A DNA stretch of 5,478 nt, taken from an uncultured Tabrizicola sp. (GTDB taxonomy: Bacteria > Pseudomonadota > Alphaproteobacteria > Rhodobacterales > Rhodobacteraceae). The position numbers and the translations under genes are program-made. Where the stretch lies: assembly GCA_937858255.1 (NCBI GenBank), contig CALLZQ010000730.1:1-5478 (forward strand), in the 5' to 3' direction. The notes below the pieces were generated by a model, which was not told the origin of the DNA, did not search any database, and saw nothing but the letters and a program-made list of their open reading frames with translations. Shown one piece after another: positions 4,788 to 5,478 of the stretch; positions within the stretch are counted from its first letter, which is position 1; every line of letters begins with the position of its first letter.

Positions 4788-5478
4788 TGCGCGCGGCGTT
4801 GGTGCAATTGACGGTGGGCGATACCCCGGCAGAGAATTTGCCGGGAACATTGGCCTATTTCCGCGAGGCGGCGGCAGCCGGGGCGCGGTTCATCCTGACG
4901 CCGGAATGCACCAATGCGCTGTCCTCGAACCGCGATCATCAGCGCCGGGTTTTCCATAGCGAAGCGGATGATCCCACGCTGGCCGCCCTTCGGGCCGAGG
5001 CAAAAGCCCAGAGCGTCTGGGTGCTGGCAGGCTCACTGGGTTTGTTGACCCATGATCCCGATGGGCGGTTTGCCAATCGCTCGATCCTGATCGGCCCCGA
5101 TGGGGCGCTTCGGGCGCGATATGACAAGATCCACATGTTTGATGTGAATATCTCGGAAACCGAGGTTTACCGGGAGAGTGCCGGCTATCGCCCCGGAGAT
5201 CGCGCCGTCCTGACCGAAGTCGAGGGCGTGCCGCTGGGCATGACGGTCTGTTACGATCTGCGTTTTCCGGCGCTGTACCGCCGGCTGGCGCAGGCGGGGG
5301 CACAGATCCTGACGGTGCCGGCGGCCTTTAACCACCTGACCGGCGCCGCGCATTGGGAGGTGTTGCTGCGGGCCCGCGCGATTGAGACAGGCTGCTTTGT
5401 CTTAGCGCCGGCGCAGACCGGCTTTCACCCGGAAAGCCAAGGCAAGGGGCGCCGCACCGATCGGCCTTCGCTGGCCGG
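4787..5478 (+). CDS. Carbon-nitrogen hydrolase, nitrilase superfamily (Nit1-like), 3' end outside window
   Basis: The visible 230 codons run off the window; the family is usually about 270-280 residues, so roughly 45 are missing. The Glu-Lys-Cys triad is visible: Glu40 in LTPECTN, Lys114 in RYDKIHMFDV, and Cys155 in VCYDLRFP. PAAFNHLTGAAHWEVLL and RARAIETG also fit the superfamily. The KIHMFDV and ESAGYRPG segments resemble the Nit1 branch, whose members hydrolyse deaminated glutathione, a damaged form of glutathione. That substrate is inferred from resemblance and from the overlap with grxC; other small amides remain possible. The ATG at 4787 overlaps the grxC stop, and no SD stronger than the grxC end itself is seen. 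Near the edge GRRT is followed by DRPSL (from 5459), where relatives normally read Y-G-H-S-L. This could be true variation or sequence error. Confidence 0.92.
   Translation, partial: MRAALVQLTVGDTPAENLPGTLAYFREAAAAGARFILTPECTNALSSNRDHQRRVFHSEADDPTLAALRAEAKAQSVWVLAGSLGLLTHDPDGRFANRSILIGPDGALRARYDKIHMFDVNISETEVYRESAGYRPGDRAVLTEVEGVPLGMTVCYDLRFPALYRRLAQAGAQILTVPAAFNHLTGAAHWEVLLRARAIETGCFVLAPAQTGFHPESQGKGRRTDRPSLA

Overview
The window looks like chromosomal housekeeping DNA from a high-GC alphaproteobacterium, most likely a Rhodobacterales member (Rhodobacteraceae/Paracoccaceae, Paracoccus-like). The reasons are the strong G/C bias at third codon positions, the protein sequences themselves, and a neighbourhood (NDUFAF5-like protein, ComF, glutaredoxin 3, nitrilase-superfamily hydrolase) that I recall as typical of that order. 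The species call is inference. I see no rRNA, tRNA, CRISPR array, insertion sequence, phage gene or attachment site.

Left part (1-1671), cell envelope: a lipoprotein with a degenerate CAP/SCP domain on the minus strand is divergent from an L,D-transpeptidase (YkuD) with a Tat-like signal on the plus strand. They share a 169-base intergenic region holding a perfect 8-bp inverted repeat. Downstream on the plus strand is a 60-residue secreted or membrane miniprotein. Its leader contains an 11-bp RNA hairpin just before a strong Shine-Dalgarno (SD) sequence, with a loop that could pair with that SD.

Middle part (1690-3736), minus strand: an NDUFAF5-like methyltransferase-fold protein is followed after 54 bases by ferrochelatase (hemH). 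The methyltransferase-like protein lacks the segment that normally carries the SAM-binding glycine loop. hemH and the miniprotein converge on a strong terminator at 1690-1720 that works on paper in both directions. The hemH stop codon lies in the loop of a second, 14-bp hairpin.

Right part (3761-5478), plus strand: comF, glutaredoxin 3 (grxC) and a nitrilase-superfamily amidase run in the same direction. The amidase start overlaps the grxC stop by one base, and the window cuts the gene off. The methyltransferase-like gene and comF are divergent and start within a few to 24 bases of each other, so each promoter must lie inside the other gene. grxC plus a possible deaminated-glutathione amidase suggests a small glutathione-linked unit, with its own candidate promoter at the comF end.

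No dramatic new system is visible. The best leads are the 5' leader hairpin of the miniprotein, the miniprotein itself, and the methyltransferase-like protein without its SAM loop.
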